NCBI RefSeq assembly: GCF_016743215.1
Contig: NZ_VRZC01000002.1
Coordinates: 17,405-81,404 of the forward strand
Length of the DNA stretch: 64,000 nucleotides
Reading direction: 5' to 3'
Origin: Geminocystis sp. GBBB08
GTDB taxonomy: Bacteria; Cyanobacteriota; Cyanobacteriia; Cyanobacteriales; Cyanobacteriaceae
Both the position numbers and the translations under genes were made by a program. Every line of letters starts with the position of its first letter. The stretch's first letter is position 1. The notes under the pieces were generated by a model that saw nothing but the letters and a program-made list of their open reading frames with translations, was not told the DNA's origin and did not search any database. Positions 42,817 through 50,804 of this stretch are shown in pieces.

Positions 42817-43178
42817 TGAAAAAAGAGGAAAAATTAATTAATAAACCTAACGATGTAATTAAAACCATGATTACTCAATTTTGTGGAACTATCGACAGAT
42901 TAGTAATTATGTTAGGAACAAAACAAATTGTTTATGATAATGCTACGGCGATGATTAAATTCGATTTTAAAACGTGTCGTAAAGCTACTCTTTGCTCTAT
43001 TCGATATGATTATGGAATGGATACTTATGAGATGGAATTTTATAAGTTTAATCGGAAAGCAATGGAGTGGGAAACTGTCAAAACTTTTGATAATGTTTAT
43101 TGTGAGGAATTAACGATAATTTTTGAGGATTTTACTGGATTAATTCTTAATTATCGTCCTGAATTTATCTCTTATTAA
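42816..43178 (+). CDS. Unrecognised protein (120 residues), cassette 8b
   Basis: Alternating strands and one N-terminal helix (DVIKTMITQFCGTIDRLVIM). Translationally coupled to the preceding gene through a one-base overlap, which suggests that the products work together. No family recognised. Confidence 0.6.
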   Translation: MKKEEKLINKPNDVIKTMITQFCGTIDRLVIMLGTKQIVYDNATAMIKFDFKTCRKATLCSIRYDYGMDTYEMEFYKFNRKAMEWETVKTFDNVYCEELTIIFEDFTGLILNYRPEFISY

Positions 43179-43199
43179 ATATTTTCATTTATTAATTAT

Positions 43200-43226
43200 G
43201 GCTTCTCAAGGGAAGTCTTTTTTTAT
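43200..43226 (+). terminator. Cassette terminator 8
   Basis: GGCTTCTC-aa-GGGAAGTC hairpin with seven T. Confidence 0.75.
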
Positions 43227-43277
43227 CTGGACGTACGATGCCTTCATGCACGCTGCGCACCCGAACATCGAACTTAA

Positions 43278-43307
43278 TGTTTTCACTTTAGGACAATGTT
43301 GTTTTAA
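43278..43307 (+). promoter_or_regulatory. Bipartite promoter-like motif, copy 9
   Basis: TGTTTTCACT at 43278-43287, nine bases, then TGTTGTTTTA. Confidence 0.75.
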
Positions 43308-43319
43308 AAAGGAAAATTA

Positions 43320-43514
43320 ATGATGAAAAATCAAATTAAAGAACCGATTAAAGAGGAAATAAAAGTTAATATTACACCTGAAGATTATCCTCTGTACAAA
43401 AGTTTAATCCCAGAACTAACAGTAGAAATATTCAGACAACATGAAATGTACATCAAAGAAATGTTTGAGTACGACCCCTGTGATGATGACAATTTATATG
43501 ATTATGATTATTAA
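43320..43514 (+). CDS. Small acidic protein (64 residues), cassette 9
   Basis: Begins MMKNQIKEPIKEEIKVNIT and ends in a run of acidic and tyrosine residues (YDPCDDDNLYDYDY). Either of two adjacent ATG codons may be used. It shares its N-terminal segment with the gene at 42511. Unrecognised. Confidence 0.55.
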   Translation: MMKNQIKEPIKEEIKVNITPEDYPLYKSLIPELTVEIFRQHEMYIKEMFEYDPCDDDNLYDYDY

Positions 43515-43569
43515 CTATTAATGTAGAACATATAAAGCATAAACAAAATATATGAATTTTTTATTTTAT

Positions 43570-43595
43570 AGCTCTCATAATTGAGGGCTTTTTTT
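43570..43595 (+). terminator. Cassette terminator 9
   Basis: AGCTCTCA-taat-TGAGGGCT hairpin with seven T. Confidence 0.85.
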
Positions 43596-43657
43596 ATTTT
43601 TATCGAGTGAGAAATTTAATTTTAACTTTTAACTTTTAACTTTTAATTTGATACTAA

Positions 43658-43688
43658 TGTTTTCACTTGCTGAGGATGTTGTTTTTTT
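43658..43688 (+). promoter_or_regulatory. Bipartite promoter-like motif, copy 10
   Basis: TGTTTTCACT at 43658-43667, nine bases, then TGTTGTTTTTTT. TTAACTTTT repeats lie just upstream. Confidence 0.75.
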
Positions 43689-43703
43689 AGGAGAAAAAAG
43701 CCT

Positions 43704-43946
43704 ATGAAAGTGGATATAGCAGACTCGGTGAAGAAATCTGCTGACGATTTAATTGGACTCGGTTTAACTGACTGCGATCGTACTTTATTAGAAAAGGTAA
43801 TTAGTCAATGGATTGAGGAATTTATCGATGAATTACCAGATAATATCGAGTGGTATAAACAGCACGATCGACGGTTAGGAGAGTTAATTTTCCAAGCAGA
43901 ATATCGTACCGAACAATTAGCTTATCAATTACCGATAGCTAGTTAG
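43704..43946 (+). CDS. Unrecognised helical protein (80 residues), cassette 10
   Basis: Acidic, all-helical (DSVKKSADDLIGLGLTDCDR, then KVISQWIEEFIDELPDNIEW). Shine-Dalgarno AGGAG upstream. No clear terminator follows; a repeat tract of GGGAGCAGGGAGTAGGGAG type separates it from the next gene. Confidence 0.6.
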   Translation: MKVDIADSVKKSADDLIGLGLTDCDRTLLEKVISQWIEEFIDELPDNIEWYKQHDRRLGELIFQAEYRTEQLAYQLPIAS

Positions 43947-44100
43947 TCTTATTTAGGGAGCAGGGAGTAGGGAGCAGTAAAAAAGCCTTCTACCTTCTGC
44001 TTTTTGCCCTCTGCGAATCTCTTGGATTAAGGGGAACGGCAAACCTTTTAATTTTCAACACAAAAACATTATTTAATCATAACAAAAAAGGAGTCAGAAA

Positions 44101-44613
44101 ATGTTAAATATCCCTCATAACGAACTCAGAAGTCAGAACTCAGAAGTCAGAACTAATTCAAATCTTACTTATTTAGAACAGTTAATTTCACTTCGGAAGA
44201 AAATAAATGAATTAGAGTTTTTAATCTCTGAAATTATGCCCTTGGCACTCAATGAATCTCTTGAAATTTTATCTAATAAAGAGGATAATAATATAGTTTA
44301 TGCGGATAAAACAAATGGTAAAATAGTTGTTACTTTTCGCAAACAATATCCTACTCCTAAAGATAATGTTACATTGCAACGATTAGACGATGAAATTAAA
44401 GCTGAAACTAAACTTTTAGTTAAAACTCATCAATCAGAATTATCTGAATTAGAACAACAATTAGATGAATTAAATCAAACTATTGAACAATTAGAATCGG
44501 AAAAGGAAAAATTAACAACTAATAAACGATTAATTAACCTTAAACTACGGTTTAAAATTGAAAGAGAAAATAGCATGGAATTAATCCCTAATCTCTCTGT
44601 CTATCTCAAGTAA
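44101..44613 (+). CDS. Coiled-coil protein with short-repeat insertion near the N-terminus
   Basis: A 170-residue protein. Residues 8-18 (NELRSQNSEVR) are encoded by a CAGAACTCAGAAGT short tandem repeat, a sequence that also occurs inside the primase gene. The rest is a long coiled coil (residues 100-150, SELSELEQQLDELNQTIEQL). AAAAAAGGAG precedes the ATG. No bipartite motif. Unrecognised family. Confidence 0.6.
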   Translation: MLNIPHNELRSQNSEVRTNSNLTYLEQLISLRKKINELEFLISEIMPLALNESLEILSNKEDNNIVYADKTNGKIVVTFRKQYPTPKDNVTLQRLDDEIKAETKLLVKTHQSELSELEQQLDELNQTIEQLESEKEKLTTNKRLINLKLRFKIERENSMELIPNLSVYLK

Positions 44614-44635
44614 CTATATAATTTCTCAATCATTA

Positions 44636-44659
44636 AGTCCTATTTAGGGCTTTTTTTTA
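44636..44659 (+). terminator. Cassette terminator 10
   Basis: AGTCCTA-TT-TAGGGCT hairpin with eight T. Confidence 0.75.
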
Positions 44660-44710
44660 TCCTTATTCTTTTTGGGCTTTTCTTACCCTTTGAGAATTGT
44701 ACTTTGTCAT

Positions 44711-44738
44711 TGCTTTCGCTAAAGAATTGTGTTTTTGA
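44711..44738 (+). promoter_or_regulatory. Bipartite promoter-like motif, copy 11
   Basis: TGCTTTCGCT at 44711-44720, nine bases, then TGTTTTTG. The leader to the ATG is 34 bases. Confidence 0.7.
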
Positions 44739-44772
44739 AATTGAAACTAAAACTTTAAATTAGAGTAAAAAT

Positions 44773-45462
44773 ATGACTGCATTTGTAAAAGATGGATTTG
44801 CCGTAAGAATACCTAATATTCCGAGTCGTTATCGTGCTAATTGCTCGAAAGATTATGGTTTATTTGTTCATGGCGACACAAAAGATAAATCATCCAGAGA
44901 CGCTGAAAAACAAGGATTAACAAAAGGTGAATATGTAGAGATGGCTTTAGTTTGCCTTCAAAATAAAACATTAACTTTTGAACCTAATTATATCAATGAA
45001 CCATTTACCGAAGTATGGGGTATTCCGACAGCCGGTGAAATGAAGACTCAATTTTCAGCTAATGCGTCTGAACTTTCTACTTTCTTATTACATCGTCAAT
45101 CAATGGATAATTTAGCAAAACTTGTTGAACAATTTTCTAAAAATGCCTTTGATGAATGGGTCTCTGAAGGAATGAAAGATGATTATAATGAGTTTGCAAT
45201 TACCAAAGCTACTGAATATTATTTCACCAATATATTTCGATTTGAGTTTGAAGAAGTAAAAGGAAAATATACTTATTATTATGTCAAATCTTCTTTCCGT
45301 AAAGCTGAAAGTAAAATTGAGAAATCTGCTTGTTTAATTGCAGAAGAAATATATCAAAAGTATCAAACAGGACTCGGTTATTGTGTCGATAACAGACTTG
45401 AATTAAATCATAAACAATCCATCAAAATGACGGCTGAATCTTCTACTGAATTAGTTAAATAA
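44773..45462 (+). CDS. Unrecognised protein (229 residues), cassette 11
   Basis: The largest of the array. The N-terminal half is mixed (DGFAVRIPNIPSRYRANC). The C-terminal half is helical and charged (FRKAESKIEKSACLIAEEIY). No membrane segment and no motif I recognise. Good leader and its own motif and terminator, so probably well expressed when the regulon is on. Confidence 0.65.
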   Translation: MTAFVKDGFAVRIPNIPSRYRANCSKDYGLFVHGDTKDKSSRDAEKQGLTKGEYVEMALVCLQNKTLTFEPNYINEPFTEVWGIPTAGEMKTQFSANASELSTFLLHRQSMDNLAKLVEQFSKNAFDEWVSEGMKDDYNEFAITKATEYYFTNIFRFEFEEVKGKYTYYYVKSSFRKAESKIEKSACLIAEEIYQKYQTGLGYCVDNRLELNHKQSIKMTAESSTELVK

Positions 45463-45471
45463 TTTCATCAT

Positions 45472-45499
45472 AGTCCTATTAATTTAGGGCTTTTTTTTA
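45472..45499 (+). terminator. Cassette terminator 11
   Basis: AGTCCTA-ttaat-TTAGGGCT hairpin with eight T. Confidence 0.75.
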
Positions 45500-45535
45500 T
45501 CCTTGCCCTTTTCTTATCCTTTGCCCTTCATGAAT

Positions 45536-45564
45536 TGCTATCGCTAAAGAAGTTTGTTGTTTTT
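45536..45564 (+). promoter_or_regulatory. Bipartite promoter-like motif, copy 12
   Basis: TGCTATCGCT at 45536-45545, nine bases, then TGTTGTTTTT. Closest to the consensus. Confidence 0.75.
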
Positions 45565-45578
45565 AGTAGGTAAAAATC

Positions 45579-45938
45579 ATGAATCAAATTACTTTTGCAG
45601 GAATAAAAGGTCAAGTTATCGAATCATCAGAACACGGTAATTATTTAGTAATTAAATTAAGTAATCGTATCAGTATTTGTGGTACTTTTACTAATATTTG
45701 GCATTGGAAAGAAGAACCTGAATATGACTCTGGATTTAAAAGTTTTATTACTTATATTGGATTTAATACTGATTCCGTCAAACAGAAATATTTAGATTTA
45801 ATTAATGAAATGGGCGGAGTCGTTCGTGATGGAGAAGATAAAAGAAGTAAACAACGAGTTCAAGGAAAATTCCGTTATGAAATGAAAGTCCGTAGTTTAT
45901 CTGTCGAACATTTATTAGATTTAATTACCGTCATTTAA
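45579..45938 (+). CDS. Unrecognised beta-rich protein (119 residues), cassette 12
   Basis: Five to six strands in the first 80 residues (ITFAGIKGQVIESSEHGNYL, RISICGTFTNIWHW) and a final helix. The pattern could be an OB-fold, so a nucleic-acid-binding role is possible but unproven. Last cassette before the recombinase gene. Confidence 0.6.
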   Translation: MNQITFAGIKGQVIESSEHGNYLVIKLSNRISICGTFTNIWHWKEEPEYDSGFKSFITYIGFNTDSVKQKYLDLINEMGGVVRDGEDKRSKQRVQGKFRYEMKVRSLSVEHLLDLITVI

Positions 45939-45946
45939 TGTTTATT

Positions 45947-45974
45947 GCTCTCTTAATTGAGAGCTTTTTTTTAT
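45947..45974 (+). terminator. Cassette terminator 12
   Basis: GCTCTC-ttaatt-GAGAGC hairpin with eight T. The rest of 45939-46272 holds a GC-rich segment (CACGCTGCGC, also at 43248), a CTAATC/GATTAG hairpin at 46019-46034 and two 15-base repeats, but no gene. Confidence 0.8.
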
Positions 45975-46190
45975 CGGTTTTTCCTGCGGCGCCAATCCCA
46001 AGGAAAGATGATAATCCCCTAATCTAACGATTAGAACGCAATCGATGCCAACGGCACGCTGCGCGCACACTCAGACAACAAATATCGTGGCTACCCTCTT
46101 TGATTCTTAACATATTTTTACCTGTTGATGATCTGTTAATTATCTACACTGACTTTCAAGAAGTTACCCTTTCTGAGGAGTGATTAACTT

Positions 46191-46229
46191 TTCGTAAGAA
46201 AAAAGATTAGTTATTTCGTAAGAAAAAAG
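46191..46229 (+). repeat. Two direct copies of TTCGTAAGAAAAAAG upstream of the recombinase gene
   Basis: Copies at 46191-46205 and 46215-46229, 24 bases apart, on the + strand. Inverted copies stand at 47340-47354, behind the recombinase gene, and at 58910-58924, just after parB. Candidate recombinase or regulator binding sites. Confidence 0.85.
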
Positions 46230-46272
46230 GGTATTATTAAACGTGATAAGCAATTTACGCACGACTTAAATT

Positions 46273-47217
46273 ATGAGGGATTTAAAAGAAAATACTTCCG
46301 ATTCCCTTCATCTTACGAATCCTATCCCTCTAACTTGTCATCCCGCCGCCGTCTATTTATCTGGATTAGAGGATAATTCCCATCGCACTATGAAATATTC
46401 TTTAGATAAAATGGCTTTGCTTTTAAGTAATGGACAATGTGATTGTATGACTCTCGATTGGAGCAAATTACGTTATCATCATACTGCGGCGTTGCGTTCT
46501 GCTTTAATTAAAGAGTATAGTCCGATGACCGTTAATCTGATGTTATCAGCTTTGCGCAGGGTGTTATTGGAGGCTTATAAATTAGATTTGATTGAGTTGG
46601 ATGTTTATAACAAAGTCACGGCTTTGCCCAATGTTTCGGGTAAAAGTGAACCCCAGGGAAGGGCTTTGAGTCGAGAGGAAATTCAAGCTATCATTGCTAC
46701 TTGCTCAGGAGATGATCCTAGAAATGTGAGAGATAAGGCTATTATTGGAGTTTTACGAGGTGGTGGTTTACGCCGTAACGAGTTAGTTAATTTGGAGTTA
46801 CGAGATTTTAATTTGAAGGAGTCGGAGTTGTTTGTCCGTCAAGCTAAGGGAAAGAAAAGTCGTAAAGTTTATTTACCTGATGAGGCTTTATCTTTTATTG
46901 AACAATGGTTAGAGTTACGAGGTTACTCAGAGGGCGCTTTATTTTGTCGGGTGCGTCGAGGGGGACATATCAAAATCGGTACAATGCACTCTGATGCTAT
47001 CTGGCGTATGCTTCAAAAACGGGCTAAACTCGCTAATATTGAATCTTGTAGTCCTCACGATTTAAGACGAACTTTTTGTGGTGATTTATTATCGGCAGGA
47101 GTGGATATTGTCACGGTACAAAAATTGGCTGGTCATGCTTCTCCTGTCACTACGAGTCAATACGATCGACGGGGAGATGATATTAAAAGGAAAGCTGTCA
47201 AAAATTTAGGTTTTTAA
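46273..47217 (+). CDS. Tyrosine recombinase (XerC/D-like integrase)
   Basis: A 314-residue protein with a SAM-like N-terminal core-binding domain (residues 20-115) and a catalytic domain. The catalytic residues are visible: Arg in GGGLRRNELVNLEL, Lys in KGKKSRKVYLP, HDLRRTF, AGHAS and the nucleophile Tyr in TTSQYDRRG. It cuts and rejoins DNA at specific sites, for integration or for resolving plasmid multimers. It is flanked by copies of a 15-base repeat in opposite orientations, which are candidate target sites. It closes the cassette array on the same strand. Confidence 0.9.
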   Translation: MRDLKENTSDSLHLTNPIPLTCHPAAVYLSGLEDNSHRTMKYSLDKMALLLSNGQCDCMTLDWSKLRYHHTAALRSALIKEYSPMTVNLMLSALRRVLLEAYKLDLIELDVYNKVTALPNVSGKSEPQGRALSREEIQAIIATCSGDDPRNVRDKAIIGVLRGGGLRRNELVNLELRDFNLKESELFVRQAKGKKSRKVYLPDEALSFIEQWLELRGYSEGALFCRVRRGGHIKIGTMHSDAIWRMLQKRAKLANIESCSPHDLRRTFCGDLLSAGVDIVTVQKLAGHASPVTTSQYDRRGDDIKRKAVKNLGF

Positions 47218-47222
47218 TTCAG

Positions 47223-47338
47223 TATAGTCATTTCAATTAACTTTGTTACAGTGTGCTAACCTCTAATCCTCTAGCTGATTAGGTTAGGGAAAGAGTAAAA
47301 AGATAACTATTGTTTTATTTTTATTTGAAATGACTATA
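47223..47338. mobile_element. MITE-like element (116 bp) behind the recombinase gene
   Basis: TATAGTCATTTCAA (47223-47236) and TTGAAATGACTATA (47325-47338) are perfect 14-base inverted repeats with TA at the ends. An inner TAATC/GATTA pair is also present. It may also act as a terminator. Confidence 0.6.
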
Positions 47339-47339
47339 T

Positions 47340-47354
47340 CTTTTTTCTTACGAA
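47340..47354 (-). repeat. Inverted copy of TTCGTAAGAAAAAAG
   Basis: Exact copy on the minus strand, directly behind the MITE-like element. Together with 46191-46229 it brackets the recombinase gene. Confidence 0.85.
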
Positions 47355-47478
47355 TACCAAAATGATTAATTGTTCTATTAATTATTATTTTGATTAACTA
47401 TAGCAACAAACAATATGGTTAGGACATTGATAAATTCTGAAACCCTTACATATTAAGTATTTTCCTTCTGCGTGGATG

Positions 47479-47523
47479 CTATATTTTTTGTAAAATTTCT
47501 TGATAGATAGCTGACTCTTGCAT
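47479..47523 (-). pseudogene. Remnant of an Rpn-family gene end (14 codons)
   Basis: The minus strand reads MQESAIYQEILQKI and stops. The first ten residues match the C-terminal region of the Rpn-family gene at 49624-50440 and the last four match its end, with the middle deleted. A trace of a second copy. Confidence 0.5.
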
Positions 47524-47597
47524 AATCCAAGTGCAACGTAGCTGTGCCAAAAGCAATCACTTTTTAAAATACTATTGAAATATAAAAAATATAATTA

Positions 47598-48254
47598 TTA
47601 TAATTGCTCTAATTGTTCAAGCCATTGATTAAAATGATTACACTTAGCTCTAATTTTTTCTAACCCAATTTTCTGAGCAATAACGACTCCATCTACAACT
47701 TTTTTATATCTGTTAATTAACAATTTTATTCGGGCAGATGGATGAGTATTTTGACCATCATTAATTTCTTCAGGGGAAGTAAAATTATTGGAAATTTTTG
47801 CTAGTTCATTAATTATTGAAATATCTGGAAATCTTTGATCAATTTCAAATGGTGAAACAAAAAGAAAAGCCTCAAATTCATGAAGTGTTATGAAAGGAAG
47901 AAAACGAGGATGATTTAGATCTTCTCTAAACTTTTCTGTTAAATAAGCAATTATCTCATAACAATTACCATTATAAACTGAACTATAACCGGGGAAATCA
48001 TCGGGTAAACCATAATAATCTATCATTGTTGTTATAGCAATTGCACTGCTATCCTTGAGCAATTTTTCCAGTTCATTTTTAACTTTTTGATAACTAATAA
48101 TTCCACCTTTAAACTTTTTTCCTGATTTAGTTTTCTTGGTGGTAATAATTACTGGATTTAAAAAAATATTAAATGAATAAAGATGAGGTTGTATTAGAGA
48201 TTTAATAAAAGTTTCTTCAGTTTGTCCTTCTACTAAAATATGAACTTTTCTCAT
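47598..48254 (-). CDS. DUF4276 (Toprim-like) protein
   Basis: A 218-residue protein opening with RKVHILVEGQTEETFIKSLI, the signature of DUF4276, a Toprim-related fold (E in VEGQTEE; acidic TMIDYYGLPDDFPG). The C-terminal half is helical. The ATG shares its A with the stop codon of the ATPase gene, so the pair is co-translated. ATPase plus Toprim-like pairs such as PARIS and OLD/Gabija are defence systems. This one resembles them in architecture, not by proven homology. Confidence 0.8.
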   Translation of the reverse strand: MRKVHILVEGQTEETFIKSLIQPHLYSFNIFLNPVIITTKKTKSGKKFKGGIISYQKVKNELEKLLKDSSAIAITTMIDYYGLPDDFPGYSSVYNGNCYEIIAYLTEKFREDLNHPRFLPFITLHEFEAFLFVSPFEIDQRFPDISIINELAKISNNFTSPEEINDGQNTHPSARIKLLINRYKKVVDGVVIAQKIGLEKIRAKCNHFNQWLEQLEQL

Positions 48255-49360
48255 TAACTAGGTCTTCCCCCTAACAAGTTTTTCTCCCATAAATCTCCTA
48301 AACCATAATCATCGAGCCAAGATTCAAGCTCATCAGATAATAATCTTTGAAAAATCGATTCTCCGTCTCTTTTCTCCACCACAATAATATCTTCTAATTC
48401 AAACTGATTAACAAGAGTTACAGATTGAGTGGAGATAATTACCTGAGTATGTGCGATGACTTGCTTAAGTAAATTAGCTAAAACAACTATGGCATAAGGA
48501 TGTAAACCTAATTCTGGCTCATCCAATAGAATAATTTGCGGTAGTTTATCAGGAGGTTGTAATAATAACGTAACTAGACTAATAAAACGAAGTGTACCAT
48601 CGGAAAGAGCATTGGCATCAAAATAATTATCTGAGCCTTTTTCCTTCCACTCTAACTTAATTTTAGTTTTATTTAATCGATTGGGTTGTAAATCAAAATC
48701 ATCAAAAAAAGGAGCAACTAAACGAATGGTATCGACTATATTTTGATAATAATTTGATTCAGTTTCTTTCAATAAATATAAATAAGGAGCTAAATTGGAC
48801 GCATCTTGTTTTAAATAATCATTATCATCAATATCAACATTTTGTTTAATTAAAGCTGTATCACTGGTATCGTGAAAATGATAAATTTTCCAACTTTTTA
48901 TAGCCTTAATTACATAGTCAGCAATTTTATTATTTTGATTCTCTCTAGCTTCTGATAACTTAGTTTCAAAATGTCCTTTTCCTAATGATTCGTAGTAGGG
49001 ACTTGTATAATATAAGGAATTGTGAAAAGAAATTTCTTCCTCAGCAAAAATCAATTTACCATCAGCACTAACTTCCAAGATAGCTTTATAAGTATTAGAA
49101 CCAAATTCCCAAGAAAATTTTATTTGTTGAGTAGTTTTTTGTCCAAAATATAAAAGGGTATTTGCTCCCCCAGATTTAGCTACAAAAAATTCTAAATTCT
49201 GGTTAATAATTTGATTAAGAAATTTAAAAGCCTTAATAAAATTAGATTTTCCAGAACCATTTGCTCCGATTAATATATTTAAACTATTAAGCTCTAAATC
49301 AAGACAACGAATAGACTTAAATCCACTAATTTTTACTCTTTTTAAAACATTGTTTTTCAT
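48254..49360 (-). CDS. AAA-family ATPase (RecF/AAA_21-like)
   Basis: A 368-residue ATPase: KISGFKSI, Walker A GANGSGKSN, a long central insert, ALSDGTLRFISL signature, Walker B IILLDEPELGLHP and the switch ISTQSVTLVN. I chose the ATG at 49358-49360 because the family starts right before the FKS strand and GGGTGAT precedes it. The frame is open a further 72 residues upstream to 49576 (starting MNYEHQLKVSTLL), which would be a foreign N-terminal extension. It forms a two-gene unit with the DUF4276 protein and probably senses or loads on DNA. Confidence 0.8.
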   Translation of the reverse strand: MKNNVLKRVKISGFKSIRCLDLELNSLNILIGANGSGKSNFIKAFKFLNQIINQNLEFFVAKSGGANTLLYFGQKTTQQIKFSWEFGSNTYKAILEVSADGKLIFAEEEISFHNSLYYTSPYYESLGKGHFETKLSEARENQNNKIADYVIKAIKSWKIYHFHDTSDTALIKQNVDIDDNDYLKQDASNLAPYLYLLKETESNYYQNIVDTIRLVAPFFDDFDLQPNRLNKTKIKLEWKEKGSDNYFDANALSDGTLRFISLVTLLLQPPDKLPQIILLDEPELGLHPYAIVVLANLLKQVIAHTQVIISTQSVTLVNQFELEDIIVVEKRDGESIFQRLLSDELESWLDDYGLGDLWEKNLLGGRPS

Positions 49361-49623
49361 CTTATCACCCCGTCGATCGCTCCCTACTACTGATTCAAAA
49401 TCATACTTTAATTGACCAACGCCAAAAATTGTTATCCATTTTTTTTCTTCCGAAAAATTATTATAAAGAAAGCGAACGCCGTCCCAAACGCAAGTAAAAG
49501 GGAATAAATAACCTGACGGATAGGGCAATACCCAACTCAAAAGAGTGCTGACTTTTAACTGGTGTTCATAATTCATAATACAATTTGTATATAAATAACT
49601 GATTTTTGCATAATATCCCTGTA

Positions 49624-50440
49624 TTAATTGTTATTTTGGTTAACTATTTTTTGTAAAATTTCAATAGTTTCTAAGGGTAATTCGGTTGCACTGGCAATTA
49701 TCTCAATACCAATTCCTTGACGAAGCAAACTTAAAGCTACTCTTTCCTTTTCTTCTTGTTTACCTTTTAATTTGCCTTTTAATTCGCCTTTTAACTGACC
49801 TTTTAATTCCCCAGAATGATAAATTTCTTGATAGATAGCTGATTCTTGCATCCCGGTCGCTCCTTAAAATACCTTTGATAATTTCTTCTGAAATAACTAA
49901 GTTAGCTAAAATCGCACTCGCCGCCGTTAGATTACTTTTAATATTTCTATCGTTAATTTCATCAATTGCTTGAGCGACTCTACCTAATACCATTTTAGGT
50001 TCATTTGTTTGACTTAGCACAGCAAAAGGTAATAATCCATGATGCTGTAAAAATGGTTCTGTGGGAGTTTCCCAAAGACGAATTACCTCAAATTCATGGT
50101 AAGTATTACTCAAACGAAAACTATTTTGTTGCACTAAATCCGAGTTAGTAGGGCGTAAATAAATCACTACTTGACGCATTTCTTTTTTGGGATAACGACG
50201 ATAAACCCTCACTCGATAATCTAACATCCGAAAAGGCATAGTTTCGTCTGCATCCGTCTGAAATTCTGTATGTAAAACCAAATCCTCAGACTGTAATAAA
50301 ATCAATGAATCCGCCCTAATTGGTTCACTAGATAACTCAGTTGGTTTTAATTCTGTTAACTTAACGGGATTACCTAACAACCATGTCACCAAATCATCTC
50401 GGAAATTTTCTGCTAAAAACTTGCAAATATTATCAAACAT
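49624..50440 (-). pseudogene. Rpn-family recombination-promoting nuclease, frameshifted
   Basis: The N-terminal 200 residues are an Rpn/PD-(D/E)XK transposase-like domain (FRDDLVTWLLGNPVKLTEL; ADSLILLQSEDLVLHTEFQT, with D and E-x-Q of the active site; PFRMLDYRVRVYRRYP). The C-terminal part (MQESAIYQEIYHSGELKGQL and a KGxLKG repeat) is in another frame. The shift is at a CCC run at 49852-49854: removing one base joins the two in the order expected for the family. Rpn proteins are DNA nucleases that promote recombination. Sequencing error is possible. Confidence 0.75.
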
Positions 50441-50804
50441 TCATTTAATTGATAAGTTTTATTAAAATAAGCACTCGACACATTTAACTTACATTTTTTC
50501 CTAATTCTAAAAAATGACTAAAACGTTTACCGATTCGCACTAGAGGCTACCTCAATCATACAATTTAGATACATTAAGAGCTTATTTGTTCTATAACGTG
50601 ACTAAGTACTAATGCAAAATAGATTGTGGACTTTGAAATTAAATAAAATTTTTTCAAACCCTGTTGCCTACTTGCACAAGTGAGTCATGAGCGTAGTCAA
50701 AGTGTTACATGAGTGCATGAGTGCCTAACAAAACGTAAACATACAATTAATTTTACTTACTTACTTAGAAAATTATGAAAACGAACAAATTTTTTTGCAT
50801 TAAT
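50441..50804. other. Gene-free stretch
   Basis: No gene or strong hairpin seen. Contains short direct repeats around GAGTGCATGAGTGC at about 50711. Confidence 0.5.

Noticed and set aside
38284..47217. Integron cassette array with the tyrosine recombinase as IntI
   Set aside because: The hairpins between genes are T-run terminators, not attC sites. Each cassette carries its own promoter-like motif, and the recombinase reads in the same direction at the far end.
49361..49576. N-terminal extension of the AAA ATPase
   Set aside because: The family begins just before the FKSI strand. The extension has unrelated composition and an internal ATG has a fitting ribosome site, so it was left out of the CDS but noted.
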